From an uncultured Azospirillum sp. (GTDB taxonomy: Bacteria > Pseudomonadota > Alphaproteobacteria > Azospirillales > Azospirillaceae): a stretch of DNA of 7,448 nucleotides. Where the stretch lies: assembly GCA_937960755.1 (NCBI GenBank), contig CALGOL010000411.1, positions 1 through 7,448 of the forward strand, read 5' to 3'. The notes beneath the pieces were generated by a model. The model saw only the letters and a program-made list of their open reading frames with translations. It was not told where the DNA came from and made no database searches. Below are positions 6,155 through 7,448 of the stretch, piece by piece; within the stretch, counting starts at the first letter, position 1; each line of letters starts with the position of its first letter. The translations under genes were made by a program, and so were the position numbers.

Positions 6155-6418
6155 GCCCACTCTCGGTTTTGAGGGTTGGCTGTGGGCCTGGGTTCAGGTT
6201 CAGACGCGGCCCGATCAAGCAAGAGCCCGCTCCGGCGACGGATGCGGCTTTGATCGGCTGTTCAGCTCGCCCGACAAAATGTTGAAGGTCGCCAGTCCGG
6301 CTCCCCCGCGCCGGCCGGGTGATCGTTTTTTATGTGCGAATGGCGGCTTCGCCGGCCGACGAAGGGCAGCGCTCGGGGGAGCGGCGCCGCCAGGAATGTG
6401 AAACAAGGACGCTTGGAT
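6154..6418 (+). promoter_or_regulatory. Structured 5' leader of the rpsJ operon
   Basis: No gene is supported in the roughly 260 nt between the presumed transcription start and rpsJ, but inverted repeats are dense. GGCCCAC (6154-6160) pairs with GTGGGCC (6182-6188), and overlapping it ACTCTC (6159-6164) pairs with GAGGGT (6171-6176, one G-U). CCGATCAA (6211-6218) pairs with TTGATCGG (6250-6257), extendable to 10 bp with one bulge. CCGGC/GCCGG (6297-6301 with 6310-6314) stands before a run of six T residues at 6326-6331. Ribosomal operons often have leaders bound by one of their own proteins (L4 for the E. coli S10 operon). Whether this leader does the same is unknown, and I do not recognise it as a named family. 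Confidence 0.4.
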
Positions 6419-6730
6419 ATGGACAACCAAAACATCCGCATCCGCTTGAAGGCGTTCGATCATCGCGTGCTGGACCAGTCCACCAGCGAGATCGTCAACA
6501 CCGCCAAGCGGACCGGGGCCCGGGTTCGGGGACCGATCCCGCTGCCCACGCAGATCGAAAAGTTCACTGTGAACCGCTCGCCGCACGTCGATAAGAAGTC
6601 GCGCGAACAGTTCGAAATCCGCACCCACAAGCGGTTGCTCGACATCGTCGAGCCGACGCCGCAGACCGTGGACGCGCTGATGAAGCTCGACCTCGCCGCC
6701 GGCGTGGACGTCGAGATCAAGTTGCAGTAA
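6419..6730 (+). CDS. rpsJ: 30S ribosomal protein S10
   Basis: This is a complete S10 of 103 residues, the standard family length. S10 is part of the head of the small ribosomal subunit and, with NusB, also acts in transcription antitermination. Sequence hallmarks are 'IRIRLKAFDHRVLDQS' near the start, 'GPIPLPT' (about 38-44), 'NRSPHVDKKSREQFE' in the long loop, and 'HKRLLDI' after it. The overall sequence is close to alphaproteobacterial S10. The ATG at 6419 is chosen because AAGGA (6405-6409) lies 9 nt upstream and homologues begin at 'MDNQNIRI'. The frame is open upstream to 6332, but that extension has no family likeness. It is the first gene of the operon here and is followed by rplC after 94 bp. 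Confidence 0.98.
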   Translation: MDNQNIRIRLKAFDHRVLDQSTSEIVNTAKRTGARVRGPIPLPTQIEKFTVNRSPHVDKKSREQFEIRTHKRLLDIVEPTPQTVDALMKLDLAAGVDVEIKLQ

Positions 6731-6751
6731 TCGCCCGGCAGTAATCGCCCG
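6724..6751 (+). repeat. Perfect 14-bp tandem duplication across the rpsJ stop codon
   Basis: GCAGTAATCGCCCG occurs twice head to tail (6724-6737 and 6738-6751). The first copy contains the last bases of rpsJ and its TAA stop; the second lies in the spacer and carries a spare CAG-TAA. The S10 protein is unchanged by the duplication. It looks like a recent slippage or repair event. Confidence 0.85.
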
Positions 6752-6763
6752 TTAGTTTTTTTG

Positions 6764-6806
6764 AGCCAACGGCTTGGCGAGGGACCTCTCCCTATGGGAC
6801 GTCCCT
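6764..6806 (+). promoter_or_regulatory. Hairpin cluster in the rpsJ-rplC spacer
   Basis: GCCAA (6765-6769) pairs with TTGGC (6774-6778). AGGGA (6780-6784) can pair with TCCCT (6789-6793), or AGGGAC (6780-6785) with GTCCCT (6801-6806); these two choices exclude each other. GGGACGTCCC (6796-6805) is itself a palindrome. The cluster ends 4 nt before the strong rplC ribosome site AGGAG (6811-6815), so folding could alter access to it. Confidence 0.35.
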
Positions 6807-6824
6807 GTTGAGGAGAAAAACGAT

Positions 6825-7448
6825 ATGCGGTCAGGATTGATCGCGCAGAAAGTCGGCATGACCCGCGTCTTCACGGATGAAGGCGAGCACGTGCCGGTGA
6901 CTGTGCTGAAAGTGGACGGCTGCCAGGTGGTGGCGGTGCGCACCGAGGATAAGGACGGCTACTCCGCCGTTCAGCTCGGCGCCGGCGCCATCAAGGTGAA
7001 GAACGTCACGAAGGCCGAACGCGGCCATTTCGCTAAGGCGAGCGTCGAGCCCAAGCGCAAGGTGGCGGAATTCCGCGTCGCCCCCGACGCGGTGATCGAA
7101 GTCGGCGCCGAACTGTCGGCCGCGCATTTCGTTCCCGGCCAGTTTGTGGACGTCACCGGCACCTCGATCGGTAAGGGTTTCGCCGGCGGCATGAAGCGCT
7201 GGAACTTCGGCGGTCTGCGCGCCTCGCACGGCGTGTCGGTGTCGCACCGTTCCCACGGCTCCACCGGCAACCGTCAGGATCCCGGCAAGGTCTTCAAGAA
7301 CAAGAAGATGGCTGGTCACCTGGGTCACGAGCAGGTCACCGTGCTGAACCTGAAGGTTGTGTCGGTTGACGAAGACCGCGGCCTGATCCTGCTGAAGGGC
7401 GCCGTTCCCGGCTCCGACGGCGGCTGGGTTCGCGTGCGCGACGCCGTG
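6825..7448 (+). CDS. rplC: 50S ribosomal protein L3, C-terminus cut by window edge
   Basis: The first 208 residues are visible and the frame is open to the last base; probably only a short tail is missing. L3 is an early-assembly protein of the large subunit that reaches toward the peptidyl transferase centre. Family marks are 'GLIAQKVGMTRVF' at the start, 'VDVTGTSIGKGFAGGMKRWNF' (108-128) and 'GSTGNRQDPGKVFKNKKMAGH' (145-165). Q151 corresponds to the glutamine methylated by PrmB in E. coli L3 (Q150). The start ATG at 6825 has AGGAG (6811-6815) 9 nt upstream. It follows rpsJ as in the conserved S10 operon, and rplD should come next beyond the window. Confidence 0.97.
   Translation, partial: MRSGLIAQKVGMTRVFTDEGEHVPVTVLKVDGCQVVAVRTEDKDGYSAVQLGAGAIKVKNVTKAERGHFAKASVEPKRKVAEFRVAPDAVIEVGAELSAAHFVPGQFVDVTGTSIGKGFAGGMKRWNFGGLRASHGVSVSHRSHGSTGNRQDPGKVFKNKKMAGHLGHEQVTVLNLKVVSVDEDRGLILLKGAVPGSDGGWVRVRDAV

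Noticed and set aside
6332..6418. N-terminal extension of S10 to an ATG at 6332
   Set aside because: S10 is 103 residues long and begins at 'MDNQNIRI'; a good AAGGA site precedes the ATG at 6419.
6319..6594. Plus-strand open frame overlapping the rpsJ start, as a leader peptide or small gene
   Set aside because: It runs deep into rpsJ in another frame, has no ribosome site and reads as a shadow. No codon run suggesting a leader-peptide attenuator is seen.
6756..6762. Run of seven T residues after rpsJ as a terminator
   Set aside because: Only a 3-bp stem can be formed directly before it, and rplC follows in the same conserved operon.

Overview
The window looks like the chromosome of a GC-rich alphaproteobacterium, most likely from or near the Rhodospirillales. 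The evidence is the S10 and L3 protein sequences, which read as typical alphaproteobacterial forms, the CTTGAC-type promoters, the IspB-like long-chain polyprenyl diphosphate synthase, and the dense PAS-based signalling. I assign no genus. I see no transposase, integrase, CRISPR array, tRNA or rRNA.

Layout. The left part (1-4152) is signalling. A minus-strand PAS-GGDEF protein runs off the left edge, and its GGDEF signature is degenerate. Upstream of it on the same strand is a small DUF454 (YbaN-like) membrane protein. Divergent from these, on the plus strand, lies a 711-residue membrane-bound PAS-PAS sensor histidine kinase, followed by a single-domain CheY/Rcp1-like response regulator. The 103-bp, AT-rich gap between kinase and regulator holds a candidate promoter and a terminator-like hairpin, so the two may not be expressed in equal amounts.

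The middle part (4173-5932) is a minus-strand two-gene unit: a long-chain polyprenyl diphosphate synthase (quinone side chain) and then a short-chain dehydrogenase/reductase. A good promoter (TTGACC-16-TATGCT) lies upstream of the synthase. The unit converges on the response regulator, with only 20 bp and a pair of repeated hairpins between them.

The right part (about 6126-7448) is the start of the S10 ribosomal protein operon: its own promoter, a structured leader of about 260 nt, rpsJ (complete), and rplC (cut by the right edge). The gene before rpsJ is the divergent polyprenyl synthase rather than tuf, which is the neighbour found in many proteobacteria.

I found no convincing new multi-gene system. 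The observations most worth a second look are regulatory: the S10 leader with competing pairings, the hairpin between kinase and regulator, the 14-bp tandem duplication across the rpsJ stop codon, the repeated hairpins at the convergent junction, and the catalytically dead-looking GGDEF domain.
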